Below, piece after piece: positions 9,513 through 17,905 of a stretch of 64,000 nucleotides of DNA. Location: the NCBI RefSeq assembly GCF_030063415.1, contig NZ_JASITA010000025.1:1-64000 (forward strand), written 5' to 3'. The translations under genes and the position numbers were made by a program. Within the stretch, counting starts at the first letter, position 1, and each line of letters opens with the position of its first letter. This DNA comes from Streptomyces sp. H27-C3. GTDB lineage: Bacteria > Actinomycetota > Actinomycetes > Streptomycetales > Streptomycetaceae. The notes under the pieces are model-generated. The model did no database searches. It had not been told where the DNA came from and saw only the letters and a list, made by a program, of their open reading frames with translations.

Positions 9513-10259
9513 ATGCGGTTTTCACGCACGAAGCGCGCGAAGCGCACGACGGGCGCGGTCGTGAAAAGAGCGGTCCGACGGGGGAAACGGCTGCGCCCGA
9601 TACCGGGGACCCGGCGCGGCCGGCGCCGCGCGACGCAAGCGGTCATGCTCGGCTGCGTGCTCGCGCTGGCGCCCGCGACCTGGATGCACGCGGTCGCGGA
9701 CAGCCGCGTCCGCACCACCGCCGACGCCCCCGCGCAGGACGTCGCCGTCGTCTTCGGGGCCGGGCTGTGGCGGGGCGGCCCCTCGCCGTATCTCGCGCAC
9801 CGGCTGGACGCGGCGGCCGAGCTGTACCGAACGGGCAAGGTCAAGGTCGTGGTGGTCACCGGGGACAACAGCCGGGTGGAGTACGACGAACCGGACGCGA
9901 TGCGCACCTATCTGGTGCGACACGGCGTGCCGGACGACCGCGTCGTCAGCGACTACGCGGGCTTCGACACCTGGGACTCCTGCGTACGCGCCAAGAAGAT
10001 CTTCGGGGTGGACCGGGCGGTGCTGGTGAGCCAGGGCTTCCACATCCGGCGGGCGATCGCGCTGTGCCGGTCCGCGGGCATCGACGCGTACGGCGTCGGG
10101 GTCGACGCCAAGCGGGACGCGACCTGGTACTACGGCGGCGTACGGGAGATCCTCGCGGCCGGCAAGGCGGCGCTCGATGCCACGATCGAGCCCGATCCGC
10201 GGTTCCTGGGGCGCCAGGAGCCCGGGGTCGACGACGCGCTGGCCCTGGCGGGGCAGTAG
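9513..10259 (+). CDS. SanA/YdcF family (DUF218) membrane-associated protein
   Basis: A 248-residue DUF218 protein, a family connected with envelope integrity and vancomycin sensitivity in other bacteria. A very basic N terminus (about 40 residues) precedes one membrane segment (AVMLGCVLALAPATWMHAVA). The DUF218 core includes VVFGAGLWRGGPSP, VVVTGDNSRVEYDEPDAMR and VLVSQGFHIRRAIALCRSAG. ATG 9513 is chosen because GGGGGAGG lies about 11 nt upstream; an ATG at 9477 would add 12 residues and overlap the divergent GNAT gene. Confidence 0.8.
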   Translation: MRFSRTKRAKRTTGAVVKRAVRRGKRLRPIPGTRRGRRRATQAVMLGCVLALAPATWMHAVADSRVRTTADAPAQDVAVVFGAGLWRGGPSPYLAHRLDAAAELYRTGKVKVVVVTGDNSRVEYDEPDAMRTYLVRHGVPDDRVVSDYAGFDTWDSCVRAKKIFGVDRAVLVSQGFHIRRAIALCRSAGIDAYGVGVDAKRDATWYYGGVREILAAGKAALDATIEPDPRFLGRQEPGVDDALALAGQ

Positions 10260-10338
10260 GGACCCACCTGGGGTTTTTGACCCTTCGGCCGACCTCACGG
10301 GGTGACCTGGGCGGGGCGGAGGGCCGCGTACCCGGGGC

Positions 10339-10376
10339 GTAACCCGGTGCGCCCGCCGCCGTAACACGGCCGACGC
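10339..10376 (+). promoter_or_regulatory. Candidate GlnR-type box upstream of nasA
   Basis: Two GTAAC half-sites at 10339-10343 and 10361-10365 are spaced exactly 22 bp, the a-site to a-site period of actinobacterial GlnR boxes (gTnAc-n6-GaAAc repeated). The intervening b-sites are weak: CGCCC and GACGC (10372-10376). GlnR is known to activate nasA and nirB in Streptomyces. The region 12-49 bp before the ATG is an unusually close position for an activator. Confidence 0.45.
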
Positions 10377-10387
10377 ACGCTGACGGC

Positions 10388-12673
10388 ATGCCCCGCACTT
10401 CCCCCGCACCGCCGCCCGGACAGCCCGCACCCACCGTCGCGACCCACTGCCCGTACTGCGCGCTCCAGTGCGGCATGAACCTGCGGCCCGCGGGCGACAC
10501 CGTAGAGGTGGTGGAGCGTACGGACTTCCCGGTGAACCGGGGCGCACTGTGCGGCAAGGGCCGTACCGCGCCCGCCGTGCTCTCCTCCCGGGTGCGGCTG
10601 ACCGAGCCGCTGATCCGCCGCCCGGCCACCGGTGCGCTCGAACCGGCCACCTGGGACGAGGCCCTGGCGAAGATCGCGGAGGGCCTCGGGGGCACCCGGG
10701 TGGCGCACGGCCCCGACGCGGTCGGCGTCTTCGGCGGCGGTGGCCTCACCAATGAGAAGGCCTACGCGCTGGGCAAGTTCGCCCGGGTCGTGCTCGGCAC
10801 CTCCCAGATCGACTACAACGGGCGCTTCTGCATGTCGTCGGCGGCAGCCGCGCACCAGAAGGCATTCGGGCTCGACCGTGGTCTGCCCTTCCCCCTGGAG
10901 GACATCCCGCGCACGGGCTGCGTGATCCTCGTCGGGTCGAATCTGGCCGAGACCATGCCGCCCGCGCTGAGGTACCTCACGGAGTTGAAGGAGAACGGCG
11001 GCACGCTGATCGTCGTCGACCCGCGCCGCACCCGGACCGCCGAGCAGGCCGACCTGCATCTCGCGCCGCGCCCCGGCACGGACCTCGCGCTCGCGCTCGG
11101 GCTGCTGCATCTGGTGGTGGCCGAGGGCGGTACGGACGAGGAGTTCATCCGGGAGCGTACGAGCGGCTGGCCGGAGGCACGGTCGGGCGCGATGGCGCAC
11201 TGGCCCGAGATGGTGGAGCGCATCACCGGCGTCCCGGTGCCCCAACTCCGTACAGCGGCAAGAATGTTCAGCGACGCGCCCACCGGCATGGTGCTCACCG
11301 CACGCGGACCCGAGCAGCACTCCAAGGGCACGGACACCGTCGGCGCCTGGATCAACCTGTGCCTGGCCACCGGGCACGCGGGCCGGCCGCTGTCCGGATA
11401 CGGGTGCCTCACCGGCCAGGGCAACGGGCAGGGCGGACGCGAACACGGCCAGAAGGCCGACCAGTTGCCCGGCTACCGCAAGCTCACCGACCCCGCAGCG
11501 CGCGCCCATGTGGCGGGCGTCTGGGGCGTGGCCCCGGACAGCCTGCCGGGTCCCGGCCGCAGCGCGTACGAACTCCTCGACGCCCTCGGCGGCGACATCA
11601 AGTCGCTGCTGCTCATGGGGTCGAACCCGGTCGTCTCCGCGCCCCGCGCCGCCCACATCGAACAGCGCCTGCGCTCCCTGGACTTCCTCGCCGTCGCCGA
11701 TGTCGTCCTGTCCGAGACGGCGGCGCTCGCGGACGTGGTGCTGCCGGTGACCCAGTGGGCCGAGGAGACGGGCACGACGACGAGTCTGGAGGGGCGGGTA
11801 CTGCTGCGCCGCAAGGCGATCGACCCGCCGCCCGGTGTACGGACGGACCTGGAGGTCCTGCACGGCATCGCCGGGCTCCTCGGCCACGAGAAGGGCTTTC
11901 CCACCGACGCCGAGGAGGTCTTCGGGGAGCTGCGCCGCGCGTCGGCGGGCGGCCCGGCGGACTACTCGGGGATCTCCTACCGCCGGATCACCGACGAGGA
12001 CGGCGTGTTCTGGCCGTGCCCGGACACGGCACCGGGGGAGTTGGAGGAAGGTGTGGCGGGGACGGTGGATGGCGGCGCCCCGGGGACGGTCGAGGAAGTT
12101 GCGCCGAGAACGGCGGAAGGAGTTGCGCCGGGGACGGGGGAAGGAGTTGCGCCGGACGCCGGGCCGGGTACCGGGCCGGCCCCGGCCGCGAGCGCCGCGC
12201 CGGAGGCGGTCCATCCCGGTACGCCCCGGCTCTTCCTCGACAGGTTCGCCACCGCCGACGGGCGCGCCCGCTTCGTTCCCGTCGTGCACCGGCCCGCCGC
12301 CGAGGAGCCGGACGCCGAGTACCCCGTCCTGCTGACGACGGGACGGGTCGTCGCCCAGTACCAGTCGGGGGCCCAGACCCGCCGCGTGGCGGAGCTGAAC
12401 GCGGCCGCGCCCGGCCCCTTCGTCGAGCTGCATCCTCGCCTCGCCGACCGGGTCGGGGTGGCCGACGGCGACCCCGTCGCCGTGGTGTCCCGGCGCGGCA
12501 GGGCCGTCGCGCCCGCCCGGATCACCGACGCGATCAGGGACGACACGGTCTTCATGCCGTTCCACTGGCCGGGCGAGGGCCGGGCCAACAACCTCACCAA
12601 TCCGGCGTTGGATCCGACGTCAAGGATGCCGGAGTTCAAGGTGTGTGCGGTACGGATCGGGCCTGCGGACTGA
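10388..12673 (+). CDS. nasA: Assimilatory nitrate reductase catalytic subunit (molybdopterin)
   Basis: Reduces nitrate to nitrite in the cytoplasm; 761 residues and no Tat signal. It opens with the [4Fe-4S] ligands CPYCALQCGMNL and GALCGKGR, followed by the Mo-bis-MGD domain (GGGGLTNEKAYALGKFARV, DYNGRFCMSSAAAAHQKAFG, TGQGNGQGGREHGQKADQLP). The C-terminal dinucleotide-binding domain contains PVLLTTGRVVAQYQSGAQTR. Between them, about residues 555-610 are a low-complexity insertion built on four 24-bp repeats. The flavin electron donor is not adjacent; the FAD protein at 36055 is a candidate. Its leader is shared with that gene. Confidence 0.93.
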   Translation: MPRTSPAPPPGQPAPTVATHCPYCALQCGMNLRPAGDTVEVVERTDFPVNRGALCGKGRTAPAVLSSRVRLTEPLIRRPATGALEPATWDEALAKIAEGLGGTRVAHGPDAVGVFGGGGLTNEKAYALGKFARVVLGTSQIDYNGRFCMSSAAAAHQKAFGLDRGLPFPLEDIPRTGCVILVGSNLAETMPPALRYLTELKENGGTLIVVDPRRTRTAEQADLHLAPRPGTDLALALGLLHLVVAEGGTDEEFIRERTSGWPEARSGAMAHWPEMVERITGVPVPQLRTAARMFSDAPTGMVLTARGPEQHSKGTDTVGAWINLCLATGHAGRPLSGYGCLTGQGNGQGGREHGQKADQLPGYRKLTDPAARAHVAGVWGVAPDSLPGPGRSAYELLDALGGDIKSLLLMGSNPVVSAPRAAHIEQRLRSLDFLAVADVVLSETAALADVVLPVTQWAEETGTTTSLEGRVLLRRKAIDPPPGVRTDLEVLHGIAGLLGHEKGFPTDAEEVFGELRRASAGGPADYSGISYRRITDEDGVFWPCPDTAPGELEEGVAGTVDGGAPGTVEEVAPRTAEGVAPGTGEGVAPDAGPGTGPAPAASAAPEAVHPGTPRLFLDRFATADGRARFVPVVHRPAAEEPDAEYPVLLTTGRVVAQYQSGAQTRRVAELNAAAPGPFVELHPRLADRVGVADGDPVAVVSRRGRAVAPARITDAIRDDTVFMPFHWPGEGRANNLTNPALDPTSRMPEFKVCAVRIGPAD
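12061..12156 (+). repeat. Four 24-bp tandem repeats inside nasA
   Basis: Four adjoining 24-bp units (12061, 12085, 12109, 12133) encode an eight-residue motif: TVDGGAPG, TVEEVAPR, TAEGVAPG, TGEGVAPD. They lengthen a linker between the catalytic and the MGD-binding domains without changing the frame. Confidence 0.8.
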
Positions 12674-12836
12674 GCGCGCCCGCGCTGCCTGTCCCGCCAG
12701 TCCCGCCGAGCCAGTCGCCGCCGTGGATCGGCCGGCTCTGCGCGCGATCCTGCGCGCCGATCCGCGGATGAAGGCGTTCGCCCGGTTCGCCACGATCACC
12801 GGCCCGGACCTGCCGGTGGGCAGCTCATGAGCCGCG
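12674..12836. other. Intergenic remnant after nasA
   Basis: A short plus-strand open stretch ends at 12830 with MKAFARFATITGPDLPVGSS. It has no start signal and I recognise no family, so it is more likely a gene remnant than a gene. Confidence 0.3.
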
Positions 12837-12920
12837 GGTTCCGGCTGCCCCGGTTCCGGCCGTCCAGATCGCGGCTCTCCCGGTTCCGACTGCCCGGGTT
12901 GAGGCTGCCCCGGTTCCGGC
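12837..12920 (-). repeat. Degenerate 15-bp tandem repeat at the end of the SARP pseudogene
   Basis: Between five and six units of about 15 bp resembling GGTTCCGGCTGCCCC (12837, 12852, 12867, 12882, 12897, 12912). They replace the expected end of the activation domain. Confidence 0.7.
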
Positions 12921-13324
12921 GGGTATCCGCTGGGCCCAGAAGTGCTCCCGCCAAGGGGTGCGCCTCGCTGAGCGTGCGCAGTTCCGGCAGTACGTCGACT
13001 GGGTCGCCCAGCGCCAGATCCGCGTCGATCCGCAACTCCCGTGCGTCCAGGAGCTGTTCGTTGAGCCCGGGCAGGATGTCCTGGAGCGCGGCGGCGGGCA
13101 GGTCGGACAGGGGCTCACCGCGCCACAGCCCGAGGGCCTCGCGCAGCGGCGGCGCCGCTCGGGCCGCCGCCCCTTCGCCCAGCGCGGCGCGGCCCCGGCG
13201 GACCAGGTCGGTGAAGCGGTGCGGGCCGAACGCGTCCGGGCCGACTTCCACGAGGTAGCCGCGGGGGTGGGTGAGCACAGGGCCGGCGCCTGCCGGGCAG
13301 TCGAGGGCGCGGCGCAGTCGCAGG

Positions 13325-13494
13325 ACTTACGACCTCGGGGGCAATAGTGCGCGGGCTCCCGACGCCCTGCGACTCCGCCTCCGGCGTTGTCGTCGGTCGA
13401 CGACGCTCCGCGTCGCCTCCCTCCTCCGCCTAGGACGCGAAGCCGCATGACGCCACTCGCTGATCCACACTCCATTGCCCCCGAGGTCGTCAGT
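13325..13494 (-). mobile_element. MITE-like element (170 bp) inserted in the SARP gene
   Basis: The ends are near-perfect inverted repeats of about 24 bp: ACTTACGACCTCGGGGGCAA at 13325 and, read on the other strand, ACTGACGACCTCGGGGGCAA from 13494. The interior has a core, read on the minus strand, that includes CGACGCGGAGCGTCG and GACCGACGACAACGCCG; the same core recurs in the element at 63505-63670. There is no transposase, so it would move only in trans. A target duplication is not resolved. Confidence 0.75.
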
Positions 13495-13915
13495 TCTGCA
13501 GGGTGTTGCGGGCCCGGCCGGGTGTCTCCTCGCCCCACGGGCGGCTCACGAGAGTGTCCAGGCAGACCACCCGGATGGCGTCGGCGAGCAGGTCGGCGAG
13601 CAGGACTCTGAGCTTCGCCGCCCCGGTGGACACCACGAGCCCGTCCCGCCGGACCTCCAGCGGTCCCAGCACCTTGAACTCGTACCGCGCGCCCATCACT
13701 CCCCCGTGGTCCGTCCTTCCGGGCCACCGCGATCGAACGACAGCGAATGATGAGACGGCTACCCGGCGTAGACATTTCATGACCGTGGCGTGATCGTGGC
13801 GTGCCGCGGGGCGATCGAGGAGCGATCGAGGCGTGAGGCACGGGAGGACGTGGCGGGGCGGGAGGACCGGGTGGCGGCGCGGGGCTGGTCGGCCCCGCCC
13901 CGCCACCCCGCCCCC

Positions 13916-15250
13916 TCAGCGGTCGCGGTACATCTCGGCGACCAGGAACGCCAGGTCGAGCGACTGCCGGCGGTTCAGCCGCGGGTCGCACGCCGTCTCG
14001 TAGCGCTGCTTCAAATCGGTGTCCAGGATCTCGTCGCCACCGCCGACGCACTCGGTGACGTGGTCGCCGGTCAGCTCCACGTGGATGCCGCCCGGGTGGG
14101 TGCCGAGGCCGTGGTGCACCTCGAAGAAGCCCTTGACCTCGTCGAGTACGTCGTCGAACTTGCGGGTCTTGTATCCGCTGGCCGACGAGAAGGTGTTGCC
14201 GTGCATCGGGTCGCACTGCCACACCACCTGGGCCCCGGAGGCGGTGACCTTCTCCACCAGCGACGGCAACCGGTCGCGGACCCGCGCCGCGCCCATCCTG
14301 GTGATGAACGTCAGCCTGCCGGGCTCCCGGCGCGGGTCCAGCTTGTCGATCAGGGCCAGCGCGTCGTCGGGCGTGCTGGACGGGCCGAGCTTGACGCCGA
14401 TCGGGTTACGAATCCTGGAGGCGAACTCGATGTGCGCTCCGTCCAGTTGACGGGTGCGCTCACCGATCCACACCAGGTGGCCCGAGACGTCGTAGAGATC
14501 ACCGCTGCGGGAGTCCAGCCGGGTCAGCGCCGCCTCGTAGTCCAGCACCAGCGCTTCATGGCTGGCGAAGAACTCGACCGTCCTGAACTCCTCCGGGTCG
14601 GGCCCGCAGGCCCGGATGAAGGACAGCGCGTTGTCGATCTCCCTGGCCAACTGCTCGTAGCGCTCACCGGACGGCGAGAGGCCCACGAAGTCCTGGTTCC
14701 AGGCGTGGACTTCACGCAGGTCCGCGTAGCCACCGGTGGTGAACGCCCGGACGAGGTTCAGCGTCGCCGCGGACGCGTGATACATCCGTTTCAGCCGCTC
14801 CGGGTCCGAGTTGCGGGACTCCGGGGTGAACTCGATCCCGTTGACGGAGTCCCCGCGGTACGCGGGCAGTTCGACACCGTCGCGTGTCTCGGTGGGCCTG
14901 GAGCGGGGCTTGGAGTACTGGCCTGCGATCCGGCCGACCTTGACCACCGGCACGGCGGCCGCGTAGGTCAGGACGACGGCCATCTGGAGCAGGGTCTTCA
15001 CCTTGTTCTGGATCTGCTCGGCGGAGACCCCGTCGAAGGTCTCGGCGCAGTCACCGCCCTGGAGCAGGAAGGCCTCGCCCTTGGCGACCGAGGCGAGCCG
15101 CTCGCGCAGCAGATCGCACTCGCCGGCGAAGACGAGCGGCGGGTAGGAGCGCAGTTCGGTGAGTACGCCGTGGAGGGCCTCGGTATCCGGCCAGGTGGGC
15201 TGCTGCGCGGCGGGTAACGACCGGTACGAATTGATCTGGGACAGGCTCAT
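13916..15250 (-). CDS. Class II 3-deoxy-D-arabino-heptulosonate 7-phosphate synthase
   Basis: Condenses phosphoenolpyruvate and erythrose 4-phosphate, the first step of the shikimate pathway. It has 444 residues with class II (plant-like) signatures: LLQGGDCAETFDG, REVHAWNQDFVGLSP, VVWQCDPMHGNTF and GGIHVELTGDHVTECVGG. It is the last gene of a seven-gene minus-strand run that also has chorismate mutase and prephenate dehydratase. Class II copies inside secondary-metabolite clusters usually serve to raise chorismate supply, and I read this one the same way. A 13-bp hairpin lies directly before its start. Confidence 0.93.
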   Translation of the reverse strand: MSLSQINSYRSLPAAQQPTWPDTEALHGVLTELRSYPPLVFAGECDLLRERLASVAKGEAFLLQGGDCAETFDGVSAEQIQNKVKTLLQMAVVLTYAAAVPVVKVGRIAGQYSKPRSRPTETRDGVELPAYRGDSVNGIEFTPESRNSDPERLKRMYHASAATLNLVRAFTTGGYADLREVHAWNQDFVGLSPSGERYEQLAREIDNALSFIRACGPDPEEFRTVEFFASHEALVLDYEAALTRLDSRSGDLYDVSGHLVWIGERTRQLDGAHIEFASRIRNPIGVKLGPSSTPDDALALIDKLDPRREPGRLTFITRMGAARVRDRLPSLVEKVTASGAQVVWQCDPMHGNTFSSASGYKTRKFDDVLDEVKGFFEVHHGLGTHPGGIHVELTGDHVTECVGGGDEILDTDLKQRYETACDPRLNRRQSLDLAFLVAEMYRDR

Positions 15251-15258
15251 TTCCGACC

Positions 15259-15285
15259 GGGCGGCGGCCGGACCGGCCGCCGCCC
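15259..15285. promoter_or_regulatory. GC-rich perfect inverted repeat before the DAHP synthase gene
   Basis: Perfect 13-bp arms (GGGCGGCGGCCGG and its complement) meet around one central base, only 8 bp upstream of the DAHP synthase ATG. There is no T tract. It may limit readthrough or translation between the prephenate dehydratase and DAHP synthase genes. Confidence 0.5.
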
Positions 15286-15409
15286 ATCCTCATCTCTGTA
15301 TCTCTGTGTGACGTTTCGCTGCGTAATGTTCTCCGTGGGGCGTTGCTGTGGGTGCCGTGCACCGGTGATGCGCGCCGGTGCCGTGCGCCGCAAGGACCTG
15401 GCAGGCCCG

Positions 15410-16270
15410 TCATGCCGCAAAGGCATCACCTGTCCGAAGCGCGTGCGGGTAGCTGCCGAGGAAGCAGAGGTTGATCCCCTTCTGGTGCAGGGCCATGAGC
15501 ACCCGGCCCACGCCTCGGTCCTCGATGTGCGCGTCCACGTCGAGGAAGAAGTGGTAGCTGCCGAGGCTGGTGCCGGCGGGCCAGGACTGCACCCAGGTCA
15601 CGTCGATGCCTCGGTGCGGGAACTCGGCGAGCACCTCCGCCACCGGCCGCCCCCCGATCTCGTCGGCCGGGAGCAAGAAGGAGCTGCGGTCATGGCCGGT
15701 GGGCGCCGACGCGGGGCCCGCCCTGCGCAGGGCGACGAACCGGGTGACCGCGTCGTCCCGTTCGCCGATGCCGGTCGCCAGGACCTCCAGGCCGTAGCGC
15801 TCAGCGGCGACCGGTGCGGCGATGGCCGCGTCGCCCGGCGCACCGGACTCGGCGACGTCCCTGGCGGCTCCCGCCGTCGAGGTGGACAGCAGCACCTGGG
15901 CGTCCGGCAGTCTGCTCGACAGCCACTGGCGGCACTGCGCATGGGCGTGCGGGTGACTCCGCACGCGCTCGATGTCGGACAGTTCCGTGCCGGGTTCGGC
16001 CATCAGCGCGAAGCAGACGGGCAGCTCGATCTCGGCTGCGATGTGCAGCTCGCACCGCCCGGTCGCCAGCTCGTCCAGGGTAGCCGGCACGACGCCCCTG
16101 ACCGAGTTCTCCAGCGGCACGACGGCGGTGGAGACCGTGCCGTCGCGCACCGCGGCCAGTGCCGCGCCGACGGTGGCGTACGGCTCCCACCGTCGGCCCC
16201 CGGCCTCGGGCAGCATCCCCAGGGCGGCCTCCGCGAAGGTGCCTCGGGGGCCCAGGTAGGCGTAGGTCAT
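15410..16270 (-). CDS. pheA: Prephenate dehydratase with altered ACT regulatory motif
   Basis: Converts prephenate to phenylpyruvate. The 286-residue protein has the catalytic domain (AYLGPRGTFAEAALG, VVPLENSVRGVVPATLDEL, and the active-site TRF in DDAVTRFVALRRA) and a C-terminal ACT domain. The ACT motifs that bind phenylalanine in feedback-inhibited enzymes, GALxxxL and ESRP, read RPVAEVL and QSWP here, suggesting reduced feedback control (inference). ATG 16270 has GAGGG a few bases upstream. It follows the chorismate mutase stop by 7 bp, so the two are translated together. Confidence 0.9.
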   Translation of the reverse strand: MTYAYLGPRGTFAEAALGMLPEAGGRRWEPYATVGAALAAVRDGTVSTAVVPLENSVRGVVPATLDELATGRCELHIAAEIELPVCFALMAEPGTELSDIERVRSHPHAHAQCRQWLSSRLPDAQVLLSTSTAGAARDVAESGAPGDAAIAAPVAAERYGLEVLATGIGERDDAVTRFVALRRAGPASAPTGHDRSSFLLPADEIGGRPVAEVLAEFPHRGIDVTWVQSWPAGTSLGSYHFFLDVDAHIEDRGVGRVLMALHQKGINLCFLGSYPHALRTGDAFAA

Positions 16271-16277
16271 CGGGCCC

Positions 16278-16595
16278 TCACCGGCTGCTTTTGGCACTGC
16301 CGCGGGACAACCGCAGCACGAGCATCGCGACCTCGGTGCCGAGGCGGCCGAGTGTGGTGCGGTAGCGGCTGATGATCTGGGCCTCGCGAGCGAGCGCCAG
16401 ATGGGGTCCGCCGGTCGCCTTGCGGACCGTCTGGATCTGCGTGGACAGGGCGATGCGCTGCTCGATGAGCTCGATCAGCTGCCCGTCGGTCTCGTCGATG
16501 CGGTGACGGAGCCGGACCACGGTGGCGACGGCGTCGTCCGCTCCCGGGGCGGTTTCGGGCACACCGGTATGGGGTCCGGCGATGGTGCTGGGCAC
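16278..16595 (-). CDS. Chorismate mutase, AroQ class
   Basis: A 105-residue monofunctional AroQ-type mutase that converts chorismate to prephenate. The helical core runs through LRHRIDETDGQLIELIEQRI and VRKATGGPHLALAREAQII, keeping the usual Arg, Asp and Glu positions of the family. I choose GTG 16595 because GAGGAG lies 6 nt upstream; the frame extends to 16643. No export signal is present, so it is a cytoplasmic, pathway-dedicated enzyme working with the adjacent prephenate dehydratase. Confidence 0.85.
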   Translation of the reverse strand: MPSTIAGPHTGVPETAPGADDAVATVVRLRHRIDETDGQLIELIEQRIALSTQIQTVRKATGGPHLALAREAQIISRYRTTLGRLGTEVAMLVLRLSRGSAKSSR

Positions 16596-16694
16596 AGGGT
16601 TCTCCTCGGAACTGATGCTTGGAGATCGATACTTGGGACCCATTGGCCTTTTGTGCTCTCGGGCCGTCGGGCCTGGAGTGGGGCGGCGCCGGGC

Positions 16695-17876
16695 TCAGGA
16701 GGCCAGTGCCGGCACGAGGCCGAGCTCGTGGGCCAGACGTTCCTTGACGACACCCAGGTCCTCGCAGTCGCCGCCGGTCCGCTCGGCGATGTGCACACGG
16801 TAGAGCTCGTTGAGGTGCGTGTCGTCAACCTCGACGCCCAACTGCCCGAGCACATGGCGCAGTACGGCCCGGCCGGAGTGCCGCCCGATCAGCAGGGACC
16901 GCTCGCGGCCGAACCGGGAGGGCTCCACGTACTCGTACGTCTCCGGGTTGGCGAGGATGCCCTGCTGGTGGATGCCCGCGGTGGTGCCGAACGCGTAGGT
17001 CCCGAAGATCGCCTTGTTGCGCGGCTGTTCCAGCTTGATGACCTCGCGCAGCGCCGTATACGCGTCGTACATGGCGGCGATGTCGATGTCCGTGTGCACC
17101 CCTAGGTGGTCCTGCTTGTACGCGAGTACGCCGGCCAGCTCTTCCAGCGCGGTGTTGCCCGCCCGTTCGCCGATGCCGCCGAGCGTCGCCTGGACTTCGT
17201 CGGCTCCGGCCTCGATGCCCGCGAGGGCGTTCGCCAGGGAGAGACCGAAGTCGTCGTGGCAGTGCGTGGACAGCCGGATGGGCGCCGGGGCCCAGCGGCG
17301 GATCTTGCCCATCAGCGTGCCGAACTGGTCCGGGGTGGTGCAGCCCGACGTGTCGGCGATGATGATGCAGTTCGCGCCCGCCTCCACCGCGCTCTCGGTG
17401 AGTGCCTGCAGGAAGTTGTCCTCGCTGCGGGTGGCGTCCTCGATGCCGACGGAGATGTGCTCGATGCCGAGCGACCGGGCGAAGGCCACCGTGTCGACGA
17501 CCTCGGCGACGGACTGCTCGCGGGTGATGCCCCGCTTGTACTTCAGGTGCAGATCGCTGCCGGTGGCGACCATCTGCACCTCGTGGTTCACCGTGCCGCC
17601 GGCCGCCACCGCCGTCTCCACATCCCGTCGTACGGTCCGCGAGAACGTGGCGAAGCGGGCCTTCGACAACTCTTTGGAGATGAGCTGGGTGGCTTCGAAG
17701 TCGCTGGGCGAGGAGGCGGGGAATCCCGCCTCGACGGAGTCCACTCCGAGCGCCTCGATCCGCAGGGCGAGATCCAGTTTCTGCTGCGGGTTCATCGCAT
17801 TCGCGGGAGCCTGCTCACCGTCGCGAAGAGTGGTGTCGAATACGGAGATACGTCGAGTGGCACGCTGTTCGGACAT
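16695..17876 (-). CDS. LeuA-like acyltransferase (isopropylmalate/homocitrate synthase family), short form
   Basis: Claisen-type condensation of acetyl-CoA with a 2-oxo acid. The DRE-TIM signature is SVFDTTLRDGEQAPANA, the metal-binding pair is RLSTHCHDDFGLSLANALAG, and GGIGERAGNTALEELAGVL follows. At 393 residues it lacks the C-terminal leucine-sensing domain of the normal actinobacterial LeuA (about 570-640 residues). Flanking genes make phenylpyruvate, so the likely acceptor is phenylpyruvate, giving 2-benzylmalate (inference, as in HphA of cyanobacterial homophenylalanine biosynthesis). Homocitrate, citramalate or isopropylmalate synthase activity cannot be excluded. ATG 17876 has GGGGGAA six bases upstream. 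Confidence 0.88.
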   Translation of the reverse strand: MSEQRATRRISVFDTTLRDGEQAPANAMNPQQKLDLALRIEALGVDSVEAGFPASSPSDFEATQLISKELSKARFATFSRTVRRDVETAVAAGGTVNHEVQMVATGSDLHLKYKRGITREQSVAEVVDTVAFARSLGIEHISVGIEDATRSEDNFLQALTESAVEAGANCIIIADTSGCTTPDQFGTLMGKIRRWAPAPIRLSTHCHDDFGLSLANALAGIEAGADEVQATLGGIGERAGNTALEELAGVLAYKQDHLGVHTDIDIAAMYDAYTALREVIKLEQPRNKAIFGTYAFGTTAGIHQQGILANPETYEYVEPSRFGRERSLLIGRHSGRAVLRHVLGQLGVEVDDTHLNELYRVHIAERTGGDCEDLGVVKERLAHELGLVPALAS

Positions 17877-17905
17877 TTCTGTTTCCCCCATGGTTACTTC
17901 ATGAC

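Larger units (their letters stand above)
12826..13696 (-). pseudogene. Degenerate SARP/AfsR-type regulator interrupted by a MITE-like element
   Basis: The N-terminal OmpR-like DNA-binding domain starts at ATG 13696 behind GGGGGAG and reads YEFKVLGPLEVRRDGLVV to GRARNTLQN. The next expected residues (YVLRLRRAL) are missing at that point: a 170-bp element with inverted-repeat ends (13325-13494) sits there. The frame resumes beyond it with the bacterial transcriptional activation domain (HPRGYLVEVGPDAFGPHRF, LREALGLWRGEPLSDLP). After AHPL a second frame change occurs (REHFWAQ lies in another frame), and the rest dissolves into 15-bp repeats. SARPs usually activate antibiotic clusters, and this wreck adjoins one. 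Confidence 0.8.

Noticed and set aside
12825..14222. 465-codon minus-strand frame spanning the SARP pseudogene and the DAHP synthase end
   Set aside because: It joins out-of-frame fragments of the SARP and the MITE-like element; not a real protein.
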